Notes under the pieces: generated by a model
Database searches by the model: none
What the model was told of the DNA's origin: nothing
Seen by the model: only the letters and a program-made list of their open reading frames with translations
Shown here: positions 9,671 to 18,758 of the stretch, piece after piece
Numbering within the stretch: position 1 is the stretch's first letter
Layout: each line of letters begins with the position of its first letter
Origin: JANNSX01 sp963741525
Lineage (GTDB): Bacteria > Pseudomonadota > Alphaproteobacteria > Rhizobiales > Hyphomicrobiaceae
Direction of reading: 5' to 3'
DNA: 64,000 nucleotides
Assembly: GCA_963741525.1 (NCBI GenBank)
Contig: CAVUIW010000020.1
Coordinates: 1 to 64,000 of the forward strand
Program-made: the position numbers and the translations under genes

Positions 9671-10097
9671 GGGAGTCTCCGGTCATGTGGCAGGTGGCGG
9701 CCGCGTCGGGCCGGTAGTTGACATGCTTCAGGTCGCCGCGCCAGGGGCCGGAGGAGTGCGCAGACCAGCTTTGACACCGGGGCCATCAGGCTGGGCGCCG
9801 CAAGAGACATTTCTCAAGCGAGTACAAGCAGATAGAGGCTCCGGCACGAATTTCGTCCGCAGCCGGCGCCGCACATCAAGGTTAACAATAGGTTAACCAG
9901 CGTCCTACCGCCGCACGATATGGGGTTGTACGGTCCACATTCTGGCCCTAATGTTCAGAGCCTATCGTAGCGCACTGCGGCAACTGCTTCCAACTTCGAG
10001 GCAATTACCCTTGTAGCGCGTAACCGCACTGCAAGCTCGCGCCGGGGGGCGCGGGGATTTCCCACCCAAAAGATCAGCAGTCAAGAGGAGTTACATC
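9671..10097. other. Intergenic region between aldehyde dehydrogenase and rlpA
   Basis: 427 bp between divergent genes, so it must contain both promoters. I see a near-palindrome GGTTAAC-AATA-GGTTAACC around 9880-9898 and a TTGACA at about 9771, neither at convincing spacing from a -10 box. No supported small gene. Confidence 0.5.
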
Positions 10098-10646
10098 ATG
10101 AAGCGAGCCATTGTGGCAGCCTTTCTCGTTGCGCTCGCCCTCGTCCCGCTCTTTGGAGCGACCGACGCGCGGGCCTATAGCCAGACCGGGGTCGCATCCT
10201 ATTACTGGCAGGGCAGGCAGACAGCCAACGGCGAGCGCTACAAGCCGGACGGCATCAGCGCCGCCCACAAGACGCTGCCCTTTGGCACGCGCGTGAAAGT
10301 CACGCACCTGGGCACCGGCCGCTCGATCATCGTGCGCATCAACGACCGCGGGCCGTTCATCAAGGGCCGCATCATCGACCTGTCGCGGGGCGCCGCCGGC
10401 GTGCTCGGCATCAAGGGCTCGGGCGTGGCGCGCGTGCGCATCGACGTCGTCGGCTCGGTCAAGTCGACGAAGAAGGCCAAGAAGCGGAAGGGCAAGAAGT
10501 CCTACGCCGCCAACGTGAAGACCAAGAAAAAGAATAAGAAGAAGGGCAAGAAGAAGGCCCAGGCTCAGGTCGCCGCCTTCGTCTCCCCCTCCGGCACCGA
10601 GAGCCTCAACACGACGAGCTATCAGAAGATCGCGAAGAAGAAGTAG
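10098..10646 (+). CDS. Septal ring lytic transglycosylase RlpA-family protein with Lys-rich tail
   Basis: 182 residues. A signal peptide (residues 1-26, ending ATDARA) precedes a double-psi beta-barrel RlpA domain (about 27-120): GVASYYWQGRQTANGERY, TLPFGTRVKVT and the catalytic-Asp segment INDRGPF (D83) with GRIIDLSRGAA. RlpA family enzymes cleave peptidoglycan denuded of stem peptides at the septum. There is no SPOR domain; instead residues about 122-153 are almost all Lys/Arg/Ala. Strong AGGAG site before the ATG and a clean terminator after the stop. Confidence 0.88.
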   Translation: MKRAIVAAFLVALALVPLFGATDARAYSQTGVASYYWQGRQTANGERYKPDGISAAHKTLPFGTRVKVTHLGTGRSIIVRINDRGPFIKGRIIDLSRGAAGVLGIKGSGVARVRIDVVGSVKSTKKAKKRKGKKSYAANVKTKKKNKKKGKKKAQAQVAAFVSPSGTESLNTTSYQKIAKKK

Positions 10647-10668
10647 CATCGCCGATCGAAGCTGACGG

Positions 10669-10700
10669 AACAGGCCCCCTTGCGGGGCCTGTTTTGTTTT
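10669..10700 (+). terminator. Rho-independent terminator of rlpA-like gene
   Basis: Perfect 10-bp stem AACAGGCCCC/GGGGCCTGTT with a 5-nt loop, followed by TTGTTTT, 22 bases after the rlpA-like stop codon. Confidence 0.85.
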
Positions 10701-10760
10701 GGGGGGCTGGAACACCAACGCGTTCACGACCGCGTCGCCTCCTGCCGGACCCAAGAATCC

Positions 10761-11442
10761 GTCATTCCGGCGTTCATGCCGAGCATGGCTCAGCCATGAC
10801 GTGCCGGAATCCATCCGGCCATCCGAAGTGACGCGGCCCACCGCTCGGCGAGACCTCTCCTTATCGCGGCATGGATGGATGCCAACCTGCGTTGGCATGA
10901 CGGAGGGGGGTGGGACCGACGCGCGCCAAGAGCCTGGAATGTGGCTCAGCCATTCTCCATTTCCGTCATTCCGGCGAAGGCCGGAATCCATCCGGCCCTC
11001 CGTAGAGGCGCGATCCCGCAGCTCGGCGAGACCTCACGTGACCGCGGTATGAATGGATGCCAGCCTGCGCTGGCAGGACGGAATGGGGGAGCGCCCTTCG
11101 CGCGCCAAGAGTCTGGAATGAGGCACGGCCACCACCCTTCCGTCATTCCGGCGAACGCCGGAATCCGATTCGGCCATCCGTTGAGGCACGAACCCGCTGC
11201 TCGGCGAGACCTTACGCTATCGCAGTTTGAATGGATGCCAGCCTGTGCTGGCATGACGGAATGGGGGAGCGCCCCTCGCGCGCCAAGAGTCTGGAATGAG
11301 GCACGGCCACCACCCTTCCGTCATTCCGGCGAACGCCGGAATCCATCCGGCCATCCGTAGAGGCGCGATCCCGCCGCTCGGCGAGACCTCACGTTATCGC
11401 GGTATGGATGGATGCCAGCCTGCGCTGGCATGACGGAGCGGG
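10761..11442. repeat. Four tandem ~178-204 bp intergenic repeat units
   Basis: Units begin with GTCATTCCGGCG at 10761, 10965, 11142 and 11320 (spacings 204, 177, 178). Each contains an inverted pair (CCGGCGAACGCCGG), a conserved CGGCGAGACCT block, and a tail GGATGCCAGCCTGCGCTGGCATGACGGA that is itself palindromic (TGCCAGC/GCTGGCA). Units 3 and 4 are nearly identical over about 170 bp. No coding sequence; lies between the convergent ends of the rlpA-like and tonB-like genes. Confidence 0.9.
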
Positions 11443-11458
11443 GGGGTGGCGCTGATAC

Positions 11459-12835
11459 TTACCTGAAATCGAGTGGGACGCTCTTAAGCAGAAGTGCGGC
11501 CGGCGTACCTTCGGGCGGTGGTGGGAAGGGCGCAGCGCGTCGCACGGCAGCGAGTGCAGCCTGATCGAGCGTTGCAACTCCACTTGATCGACTGATCCGT
11601 GCAAACTGCAACCCTCCCGAGCGGGTCACACCAATCGCGACCACGACGATACCCCGGCGTCCCGAGCTGTTCTGCCCCTTGTTTCGGGAAACCTTCGCGC
11701 GCACCGAATTCCAATAAGTCCCAATTCCCGCCTGACCCGACGTCGTTGCTCCTGACGTACCCTTGCCGGACTTAGCTCCGGCTTTGCCGCCACCCTTGAG
11801 CTTGGATTTCGCCTTGGCGGGCTTGGCGCCACCGGACGCGGTGCCCTCGCCCTCGATGGCTAATGCCGCAAGCCGTTTGGCTTTCGCCTGCTGCTTCTTC
11901 GCCGCCTTCTCGGCCTTGGGTGCTGCGCGCTCGGCCTTCTTGGGTGACGCCTTCTTCGGCTTTTCAGGCTCGAGCTTGGCGACGTGCTTCGGTGCGGGCT
12001 TGGCTTTGGGTTTGGGAGCTTCGGCGGCCTTCGGCTTGGGCTTCAGCGCTTCGACTGCCGCCTCGTCGAGCGGACGAGCCGCAAGGGCCGCCATCTTGAG
12101 TGGCCGGATGGATTTCCGCGTCTGGTAGGCAACCGCGCTTTGGGCCAACTCGTCCGGGCGGGTTTCCGGACGGCTCTCGTTCGTCGCTGCGGGCGGTGTG
12201 ACGGCGACCGCTGGCGCCTCGTCCATGGGCGCTGCCATGGCCAAACGCGGCTCGGCGACTGGAGGTGGTGTGTCGCTCACGGAGGAAACTTCCGGCGGGA
12301 CCGGGCTTGGATCAGTGCTTTGGCTCACCGCTGAAGGCAGATCTTCGCGGATCGCGGGCGGGTCCTCCGGCTCGGGAGACTTCGGTTCGGGCATGACAGC
12401 CTCGGCCGCCGCCAAGACCGGCTCAACCGCAGCAGGCTCCGGCACGACCGGCAGAGGCTCCTCGGTCACCGTTTCGTGCTGAGCCTCGCCCAGCTCGGGC
12501 GCCGCCGAAGCAATCTCAACCGGCGGGGCCACCTGCGCTTCGGCCGTCAGCATCCGCTTTGGCGCCGCGTCCTCCGGCGCCGCGTCCGAGGCCTTCGCCG
12601 CGGCACTCGGCAGCTTGTCGGTCGGCGGCTCGGGCGCGGTCTCCTCCTCGAGCAGCGCCGCATCGACGATCTCGACCGTCACCACGTCTTCGATCTTCGT
12701 CTCGACGGTGGCCCGCCCGGTCCAGGTCAGCGCATATGCCAAGGCAGCCCCGTGCAACCCGGCCGCGAGGCCGAGCGACACGACAAAAACACCTCGACTG
12801 CCCCTGCGCGGCGTCACCGATCGATCCCATTCCAT
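11459..12835 (-). CDS. TonB-like energy-transducing protein
   Basis: 458 residues. A single N-terminal membrane anchor (about residues 17-38, FVVSLGLAAGLHGAALAYAL), a very long Pro/Glu/Ala then Lys/Ala-rich periplasm-spanning linker (about 55-360), and a C-terminal TonB domain (about 365-458; IGTYWNSVRAKV, GIVVVAIGVTRSGGL, AVRRAAPFPPPPEG). TonB couples the proton-motive force to outer-membrane receptors with ExbB/ExbD. No exbBD or receptor gene is adjacent, so its partner is unknown. Its stop lies against the tandem repeat cluster. Confidence 0.85.
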   Translation of the reverse strand: MEWDRSVTPRRGSRGVFVVSLGLAAGLHGAALAYALTWTGRATVETKIEDVVTVEIVDAALLEEETAPEPPTDKLPSAAAKASDAAPEDAAPKRMLTAEAQVAPPVEIASAAPELGEAQHETVTEEPLPVVPEPAAVEPVLAAAEAVMPEPKSPEPEDPPAIREDLPSAVSQSTDPSPVPPEVSSVSDTPPPVAEPRLAMAAPMDEAPAVAVTPPAATNESRPETRPDELAQSAVAYQTRKSIRPLKMAALAARPLDEAAVEALKPKPKAAEAPKPKAKPAPKHVAKLEPEKPKKASPKKAERAAPKAEKAAKKQQAKAKRLAALAIEGEGTASGGAKPAKAKSKLKGGGKAGAKSGKGTSGATTSGQAGIGTYWNSVRAKVSRNKGQNSSGRRGIVVVAIGVTRSGGLQFARISRSSGVATLDQAALAAVRRAAPFPPPPEGTPAALLLKSVPLDFR

Positions 12836-12996
12836 CCGATAACGGCTAGACTGCCTTGAGCGCCGAGGCGCCGCCCGCGCCCCTGCGACCCTCTGTTTGG
12901 CGTCCGCGACCTGAAAGCGTCAAGCGGCACGGTGCCTTGCATTGGCCCCCATGCGGCGGATAACTGGCGGCAACCCAGAAACAACCGAGCGCCACC

Positions 12997-13620
12997 ATGG
13001 CCAGACCTGCGAAATCCAAGCCTTCCACCAACCCGCCATACCGCCTCGCCGTCCTCTTCACCGGCCATATGATCGACCTGCCGGGGCGGCCCACCCCGCG
13101 CTTTCCGGCCAACCTCGAATCGGTCACGGCCGATGTCATCCGCCTGCGCATCAGCGCCTTGAGCGAGGCTTCGGGCGGGTCGCTCGTCGGCATCGCCCAA
13201 GGCGCGCGCGGCGGCGACATCCTGTTCCTGGAAAACTGCCACGATCTTGGCCTCGACACGCGGATGCTGCTGCCCGAGCCAGAGGAAGCCTTCGTCGCGC
13301 ATTCGGTCGAGGGCGTACCGGGCAGCGACTGGGCGGACCGTTTCGAGGCGCTCTGGCGCTCGCATGCCGAGAGTGAGCGGGGCGTGCTCGCGCCCGCCAA
13401 CGGCGCCAACATCCACGAGGCCGCCAACAGGACGCAGCTCGACCTCGCCAAGTCGCTCGGCGCGGAAGTCAGGCTGCTGGCCTTCTGGGACGGCAAGGGC
13501 GGCGACGGCCCCGGCGGCACGGAGAGCTTTGTACGCATGGTCGAGAAAGCGGGCGGCGCTTTCGATCACATCGATGCTGCCGAGCTGTTGCAGCGCTTCA
13601 AAGAGGCGGGATTAGAGTAG
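12997..13620 (+). CDS. SLOG-like Rossmann-fold protein of unknown function
   Basis: 207 residues, soluble. The pattern (VLFTGHMID near the start, GIAQGARGGDILFLENC in the middle, LLAFWDGKGGDGPGGTESFV near the end) looks like the SLOG/DprA-like Rossmann group that binds nucleotide-derived ligands. This is pattern recognition only. Related segments also occur as N-terminal domains of cyclase or TPR proteins. It ends 3 bases before the convergent channel gene. Confidence 0.55.
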   Translation: MARPAKSKPSTNPPYRLAVLFTGHMIDLPGRPTPRFPANLESVTADVIRLRISALSEASGGSLVGIAQGARGGDILFLENCHDLGLDTRMLLPEPEEAFVAHSVEGVPGSDWADRFEALWRSHAESERGVLAPANGANIHEAANRTQLDLAKSLGAEVRLLAFWDGKGGDGPGGTESFVRMVEKAGGAFDHIDAAELLQRFKEAGLE

Positions 13621-13623
13621 GGG

Positions 13624-14964
13624 TCAGTCGTCGTCGCCGGTGAGCGGCGCAGCCCCGGCCTCCGCGAAAGGCACGCTGGGCCCACCGTTCTCATGCACCG
13701 GCGAAGGCCCGCCGCGCCGCCTGTCCGCCACCTTGCGGATTTCCTCGGCGATGCCGGGATGGGCCGCATGCAGGCGTTGATAGCCGTCGCGGTCGAGCTT
13801 CAGGAGCCGCGCGCGGGTCAGCGTCTGATAAGTGTGCTCGTTCTCGGCGTGATCGAGCAGCGCCACCTCGCCGAAGTAGTCGCCCGCCACGAGCGTCTCC
13901 TCCTCGTCCGGATGGACCTGGCGGCGAATGCGGCCGGATGCAACGAAATACATCGCGTCACCCGAGCTGCCCGGCGCGATGACGTCCCAGCGCGCTGGAT
14001 AGTTGTGGGCATGCAGGTAGCGCATGACCTCGGTGATGGCGTTGGCATCGAGGTCGGCGAACAGGGGGATGCGCGACATCATCGACCAGGTGAGCACGAA
14101 GTCGCGCCGCCCAACCTCTTGGGCAAAGCCGCTTGCGATGATGGCGATTGGCAGCGCCAGCACGATCAAACCGCAGAGCATCGTCATGCCGCCGACGAGA
14201 CGGCCGAGCCCCGTCACCGGCACTGCATCGCCATAGCCGACGGTCGTCAGCGTGACGATCGCCCACCAGGCGGACTCGGGGATGGACCCGAAGCGATCCG
14301 GCTGCGCCTCGCTTTCGAGGTAGTACATGATGGTGGCGGCGAAGAGCAGCAGCGTCATGACCAGCAGTAGCGCGCCCATGAGCGTGCGCCGCTCATTGGC
14401 GAGTACGCGCATGAGGGTATTCATGGCCGGCGAATAGCGCGCGAGCTTCAAGAACCGGAACAGGCGCAGCACGCGCAGGATGCGAAAATCGAGCGGGATT
14501 AGGAAGCTCAGATAGAAGGGCAGGATCGCCAGGAAATCGATCAGCAGATAGGGGCTGCGGGCATATTGCAGGCGGGCCTGGGCCGGCGAGAGACGCTTGA
14601 GGAACGGCACCTCGACGCAGCTCCAGATCCTCAACGCGTACTCGGCGGTGAAAATGAGCACCGAGACCCATTCGATGACGTTCAACAGCCCGCCATAGCG
14701 CGCCTCGATCGAGGGCACGGTCTCCAGGATGAAGGCGATGACATTGATGAAGATGAGGGCGATGAGGACGTTCTCGACGATCACCGAGAGCGTGCTTTCG
14801 CCCCGTCCGATCTCGAGCACGTCATAGACGCGCTTGCGCAGCGCCAGCCGGGCGCTGGCGCCGTGCCGCCAATCGGCCCGCCAGCGCTCGACGCGGCTGG
14901 GCAAACCGCCCTCCGCCGCTAGGCGCCCGGACAACCGGTCATCATCGCCAAGGCCGTCCCCCAT
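13624..14964 (-). CDS. Six-TM potassium channel with C-terminal cyclic-nucleotide-binding domain
   Basis: About 446 residues. Voltage-sensor-like S1-S4 with a regularly Arg-spaced S4 (RILRVLRLFRFLKLAR), a pore helix and K+ selectivity filter TVGYGD, an S6 (LVLALPIAIIASGF), then a cNMP-binding domain (about residues 310-410; FVASGRIRRQV, GDYFGEVALLD). The architecture matches prokaryotic MloK1-type channels but with an extended N-terminal cytosolic part. The ATG at 14964 (GGGAG upstream) is preferred over a GTG at 14991. The cNBD phosphate cassette GEVALLD has Asp-His instead of the usual Arg, so cAMP binding is uncertain. Confidence 0.85.
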   Translation of the reverse strand: MGDGLGDDDRLSGRLAAEGGLPSRVERWRADWRHGASARLALRKRVYDVLEIGRGESTLSVIVENVLIALIFINVIAFILETVPSIEARYGGLLNVIEWVSVLIFTAEYALRIWSCVEVPFLKRLSPAQARLQYARSPYLLIDFLAILPFYLSFLIPLDFRILRVLRLFRFLKLARYSPAMNTLMRVLANERRTLMGALLLVMTLLLFAATIMYYLESEAQPDRFGSIPESAWWAIVTLTTVGYGDAVPVTGLGRLVGGMTMLCGLIVLALPIAIIASGFAQEVGRRDFVLTWSMMSRIPLFADLDANAITEVMRYLHAHNYPARWDVIAPGSSGDAMYFVASGRIRRQVHPDEEETLVAGDYFGEVALLDHAENEHTYQTLTRARLLKLDRDGYQRLHAAHPGIAEEIRKVADRRRGGPSPVHENGGPSVPFAEAGAAPLTGDDD

Positions 14965-15057
14965 CCGCCAAACCACTCCCAAAACCGGCACCCATCCGCC
15001 GTCGCAACACGTTGATCGGATTGGGTTAGTTAACCAGGGGCGGGGGTGGGGCGCAAC

Positions 15058-15441
15058 CTACTCGGCCGTCCGGCAGACGGCCGAGAGCTTGTTGCCGTCG
15101 GGATCGCGGACATAGCAGGCGTAGAAGTTGTCGCCATAGGGCCGGAGGCCCGGCTTGCCCTCGTCGCTGCCACCATGGGCCAGCGCCACCGCATGGAACC
15201 GGTCGACGGTTGCCCGGGTTGGAGCCGTGAAGGCCAGCATGCTGCCGTTGCCGATGGATGCAGGCTTCTTGTCGTAAGGGCTCGCGACCCAGATTCGAAG
15301 GCCACCCTCGCCAGCCGCGCGATAGCCGATCTCGTGGTCGAGTGTCTTGAAGCGGCCAATGCCGAGAGTTTCGAGAACGGGATCGTAGAAGCGGCCGGAT
15401 CGCGCGATGTCGTTGCTGCCGATCGTAAGGTAAAGAAGCAT
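15058..15441 (-). CDS. VOC-family (glyoxalase/bleomycin-resistance-like) protein
   Basis: 127 residues with the beta-alpha-beta-beta-beta paired modules of the vicinal oxygen chelate fold: LYLTIGSNDIARSGRFYDPVL at the start and NFYACYVRDPDGNKLSAVC at the end. The end segment carries the family DPDGN turn, but the usual metal Glu near the C-terminus is replaced by Ala/Val, so metal chemistry is doubtful. Stand-alone gene; function unknown. Confidence 0.8.
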   Translation of the reverse strand: MLLYLTIGSNDIARSGRFYDPVLETLGIGRFKTLDHEIGYRAAGEGGLRIWVASPYDKKPASIGNGSMLAFTAPTRATVDRFHAVALAHGGSDEGKPGLRPYGDNFYACYVRDPDGNKLSAVCRTAE

Positions 15442-15648
15442 GGACCCTCCGGAATTGCGACGGACACTACGTAGGCCACTGGAAACCTAGGTGATTTCCG
15501 ATGGGAGAATATTGGCTTGGATACGGATTATTTCACCCTGTTGCCTTGAATCACTGGTCTCAATCCGGGCAATCCGGCAAGCAGTCCTTAACTCTGGGAT
15601 GGCAGGGTTCTGAGCGCAAGCGTCGTCGCGTTAGGTGAGGTAAAAGAG

Positions 15649-16128
15649 ATGTCTGTTGTCGCGCATCCGCGTTCGCCAGCCCAGTCGGTCGACGCCTTGC
15701 TATACTGGTCCGCGCTCGTCGCCATTGCCGCGGCACACGGTCTTGCCATTCTGTTTGCCGCCCCGTTCGCCGGCCTGACGCTCGGGGCTATGGCGTCAGG
15801 ACAGCCGGCCTTCGTCATTACCGAAATGCTGCTGGTCGCCCTTCTGCTCTGGCCTGCGGTTTGGCTCACGATACGCCGCCTGCACGACCGCCGCACGCCG
15901 GGCTGGCTGGCTTTGCCCGCTATTCTTCTTGCAGCCCTCGTTCTGATGATGACCGCCTTCGGGCGGCCGTTCGCGATGCCGTCGGAGTCGCCGGCGCTGC
16001 ACTTCCTGCCCCTGCTGCTCATCGTGCTGGTTTCGGCCTGCGTGATCGTGGAGGGCCTCGGCGTCGGGCGTCGGGACACGCATCAGGAGCCCGCGCCGGT
16101 CGAGAGCGATCTGCGGCTCGCGGCCTGA
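15649..16128 (+). CDS. DUF805-family membrane protein
   Basis: 159 residues, four hydrophobic segments, with the DUF805 hallmark IRRLHDRRTPGW after the second one. Function of the family is unknown. It follows a GTGAGG ribosome-binding stretch and is followed by a double-hairpin repeat. Confidence 0.8.
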   Translation: MSVVAHPRSPAQSVDALLYWSALVAIAAAHGLAILFAAPFAGLTLGAMASGQPAFVITEMLLVALLLWPAVWLTIRRLHDRRTPGWLALPAILLAALVLMMTAFGRPFAMPSESPALHFLPLLLIVLVSACVIVEGLGVGRRDTHQEPAPVESDLRLAA

Positions 16129-16188
16129 CCCGCCCGAGCCCGGAAAGTTTTGCGCTCCGCCGCTGCTTGGCGTAGATCAGGTTTCGCA

Positions 16189-16356
16189 CTCGTGGCCCGT
16201 CGCGCCAAAATCGAATGCTTGCCGGGCGTCCGTACGATTTTGGCGCGACATGAGGGCCACGAGCAAAATCATGAGCTTGGTGTGGCGTTCATCGCGCCAT
16301 AGTTGACTAGGGACTGGGCAGCGCCACTGGCCAACTATGGCGCGACGCCACACGAG
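16189..16356 (+). repeat. Double-hairpin repeat element, copy 2 of 4
   Basis: 168 bp. Hairpin 1 (16189-16263): CTCGTGGCCC/GGGCCACGAG outside, GTCGCGCCAAAATCG/CGATTTTGGCGCGAC inside, ATGA bulge. Linker CAAAATCATGAGCTT. Hairpin 2 (about 16278-16356): GTGTGGCGT/ACGCCACAC and CGCGCCATAGTTG/CAACTATGGCGCG with TCAT bulge. The terminal CTAG is CTCG/CGAG here, a paired change on both sides of hairpin 1. It ends 14 bases before the next gene. Confidence 0.9.
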
Positions 16357-16369
16357 CTGCGAGACCCTC

Positions 16370-17129
16370 ATGTACGCCACTCTCGATCCCCGGAAAATCA
16401 TCGACACGCTCGACATTCTCGAGCGGCGGATCTCGGAGCGTTTTCCAGGCGCCGGCCTCGCCAAGGTTTGTGGCGAGCTGGCGCGCTTCGCCACGGAGAA
16501 CTCGGTGCGTGTCGCGCGCATCTCGCGTCCGAACATGCTGCTGCGCGCCCTCATTGCCGCCGTCGCCGTCGCCGGCATCGTGCTGATCGCCTATGTCGGC
16601 AGCCTGATCGAGCTGAAGCGCGACGCCGAGAACGTCTACGGCGTGCTGCAAGGCATCGAGGCACTGATCAACATCGTGATCGTCGGGGGCGCCGGCGCTC
16701 CTCTTCCTCTTCACGTTGGAGGAACGCACGAAACGCCGCCGGGCGCTCGCCGACCTGCACGAGTTGCGCTCGATCGTCCACGTCATCGATATGCATCAGC
16801 TGACGAAGGACCCGAGCCACGGCGCCCGCATCGGCAGCTCGACACCGTCATCGCCTGAGCGCACACTCTCCCGCCACGAGCTGACGCGCTATCTCGACTA
16901 CTGCTCGGAGATGCTCTCGCTCGCCGCCAAGACCGCGGCTCTCTATGCCCAGACGCTGCCCGATGCAGTCGTGATCGACACTGTTGGCGACATCGAGCGG
17001 CTGACGGCGGGCCTCTCGCAAAAGGTCTGGCAGAAGATCATGATCGTCGAGCAGGAGCGGCTGGCGGAGACGAGCCGCCATCGCCCTGCCCTCGCCTCGC
17101 CGGCACCGCCGGTTACGGGAACGGTCTGA
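16370..17129 (+). CDS. Two-TM membrane protein of unknown function (frameshifted)
   Basis: The first part (16370 on, MYATLDPRKIIDTLDILERR) contains a membrane segment (LLRALIAAVAVAGIVLIAYVG) and the start of a second (INIVIVGG). The frame changes at a G5 run (16685-16689) and continues as LLFLFTLEERTKRRRALADLHELRSIVHVIDMHQLTKDP to the stop at 17129; one G fewer would join them. The cytosolic C-terminal part is helical and mentions no known catalytic motif. It lies 29 bp upstream of dapE on the same strand. Confidence 0.65.
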
Positions 17130-17158
17130 GCTTAAAGCACGCAAGCGCGAGCCACCCC

Positions 17159-18337
17159 ATGTCCGCAAAGCCAGCAGCCCTCGATCCGATCGCCCTCACG
17201 CAGGCACTCGTCCGCTGCGAGAGCGTGACGCCAAGGGAAGGCGGCGCGCTCGCTCTCATCGAGCAGCACCTGCGCGATGCGGGCTTTTCCTGCCACCGGC
17301 TCGTCTACGCCGACGGCGCCTATCCGGTCGATAATCTCTTCGCCCGCATCGGCCAGGGCGGCCCGCATCTTTGCTTTGCCGGTCACACCGATGTCGTGCC
17401 GGCGGGCGACGTGGCGCGCTGGACGCATCCGCCGTTCTCGGGCGAAATCGTCGACGGCGTGCTGCACGGGCGCGGCTCGGTCGATATGAAGGGCAATATC
17501 GCCTGCTTCATGGCGGCGGCGCTGGACTATCTTGTAACCGACGGCCGAGACCGGCCCGGAACGCTGAGCTTCCTCATCACGGGCGATGAGGAGGCCGACG
17601 CCGTCGACGGCACGGTCAAGGTGCTCGACTGGATGGCCGCCAATGGCCACACGCCGAGCCATTGCATCGTCGGCGAGCCGTCGTGCTCGGAAGCGATCGG
17701 CGATACGATCCGCATCGGCCGGCGCGGCAGTTTGTCGGTCAAGCTCGTGGTGACCGGCAAACAGGGCCATGTCGGCTACGCGCATCTCGCCAACAATCCG
17801 ATCGACGGGTTCGTGAAGATTGCGGCGGCTCTGAAGGCCCAGCCACTCGATCAAGGTACCGAGCATTTCGTGCCGTCCAATCTCGAGATCGTCTCGGTCG
17901 ATGCCGGCAACCCCGTCTACAACGTCATTCCGGCGCGTGTGGAAGCGAAGATCAATGTGCGCTTCAACGACCGGCACACCGCGCAGAGTCTCGAAGCCCA
18001 ATTCCGGAAGACGGCGGAGGCGGCGTTGGCGGGCACCGGTCTCGGTCACGAATGGAGCTTCTTCGGCAATGCCGATGCGTTCGTGACCAAGCCCGGCCCG
18101 TTGGTCGACATGGTGAGCGGTGTCATCCGCGAGACGACCGGACGGAGCCCTGAACTCTCGACCGCCGGCGGCACGTCGGATGCGCGCTTCGTCAAGAACC
18201 ATTGCCCCGTGCTCGAGATCGGTCTCGTCAACAAGACCATCCACGGCGTCGACGAGCGTGTCCCGACCGCCGATCTCGACACACTGACGGTGCTCTACCG
18301 GCGGCTGATCGAGCGGTATTTCGGCACGTTTGCGTAG
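17159..18337 (+). CDS. dapE: Succinyl-diaminopimelate desuccinylase
   Basis: 392 residues, M20 metallopeptidase family. It has the metal-ligand segments GHTDVVPAGD, GRGSVDMKGNIA and GDEEADAVDG (catalytic Glu-Glu), the dimerisation-domain GKQGHVGYAHLANNP, and the C-terminal GGTSDARF that is diagnostic for DapE among M20 enzymes. It hydrolyses N-succinyl-LL-diaminopimelate to LL-DAP in lysine and peptidoglycan synthesis in the cytosol. Full length. Confidence 0.95.
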   Translation: MSAKPAALDPIALTQALVRCESVTPREGGALALIEQHLRDAGFSCHRLVYADGAYPVDNLFARIGQGGPHLCFAGHTDVVPAGDVARWTHPPFSGEIVDGVLHGRGSVDMKGNIACFMAAALDYLVTDGRDRPGTLSFLITGDEEADAVDGTVKVLDWMAANGHTPSHCIVGEPSCSEAIGDTIRIGRRGSLSVKLVVTGKQGHVGYAHLANNPIDGFVKIAAALKAQPLDQGTEHFVPSNLEIVSVDAGNPVYNVIPARVEAKINVRFNDRHTAQSLEAQFRKTAEAALAGTGLGHEWSFFGNADAFVTKPGPLVDMVSGVIRETTGRSPELSTAGGTSDARFVKNHCPVLEIGLVNKTIHGVDERVPTADLDTLTVLYRRLIERYFGTFA

Positions 18338-18497
18338 GGGCGGACTGGGAAACATTGACACCCCGGCCCGCCTCCCCTACACCCTCCCCAAACCGGAACA
18401 GGATCAACTCCCGCTCCGCCGACCGGCCCGAGAGGCCGGAGGTCAGCATCCGTCAGCGCGAGGCGCCCACGGGTGCGATAACGCATGGGACGACGGC

Positions 18498-18758
18498 ATG
18501 GCCGCGAAGGCGACAGTGAAGTCCGGAAGACCGGCCAAGATGGCCGCGCCAAAGGCTTTGCGGCTCGCCGATGCGGTTAACGCGGCCTGTCCCTGGTCGG
18601 GCGATCCGGTCCAGGCCGACAGCCTGACCCAGTACAAGGGCGAGGTCGTCGGCTTCTGCAATCCCGGGTGCCGTGACAAGTTCGAGAAGGCCGCCGCGCT
18701 GTTTGATGCTTCCATCGCAAAGCCGGCCAAATCCAAGACCAAGGCGAAGACGCGCTGA
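18498..18758 (+). CDS. Small YHS-like metal-binding-domain protein
   Basis: 86 residues. The core CPWSGDPVQADSL...VGFCNPGCRDKFEKA has the Cys-SGxxV and CNPGC pattern of YHS/TRASH-type domains that bind heavy metals. Basic Lys/Ala tails on both sides. The ATG at 18498 is chosen because the domain starts soon after and the upstream in-frame sequence is low-complexity. Its TGA overlaps the ATG of ffh, so it is translationally linked to the SRP gene. Confidence 0.7.
   Translation: MAAKATVKSGRPAKMAAPKALRLADAVNAACPWSGDPVQADSLTQYKGEVVGFCNPGCRDKFEKAAALFDASIAKPAKSKTKAKTR

Noticed and set aside
10761..11442. CRISPR array
   Set aside because: Units are about 178-204 bp and nearly identical throughout; there are no short repeats separated by unique spacers and no cas genes.
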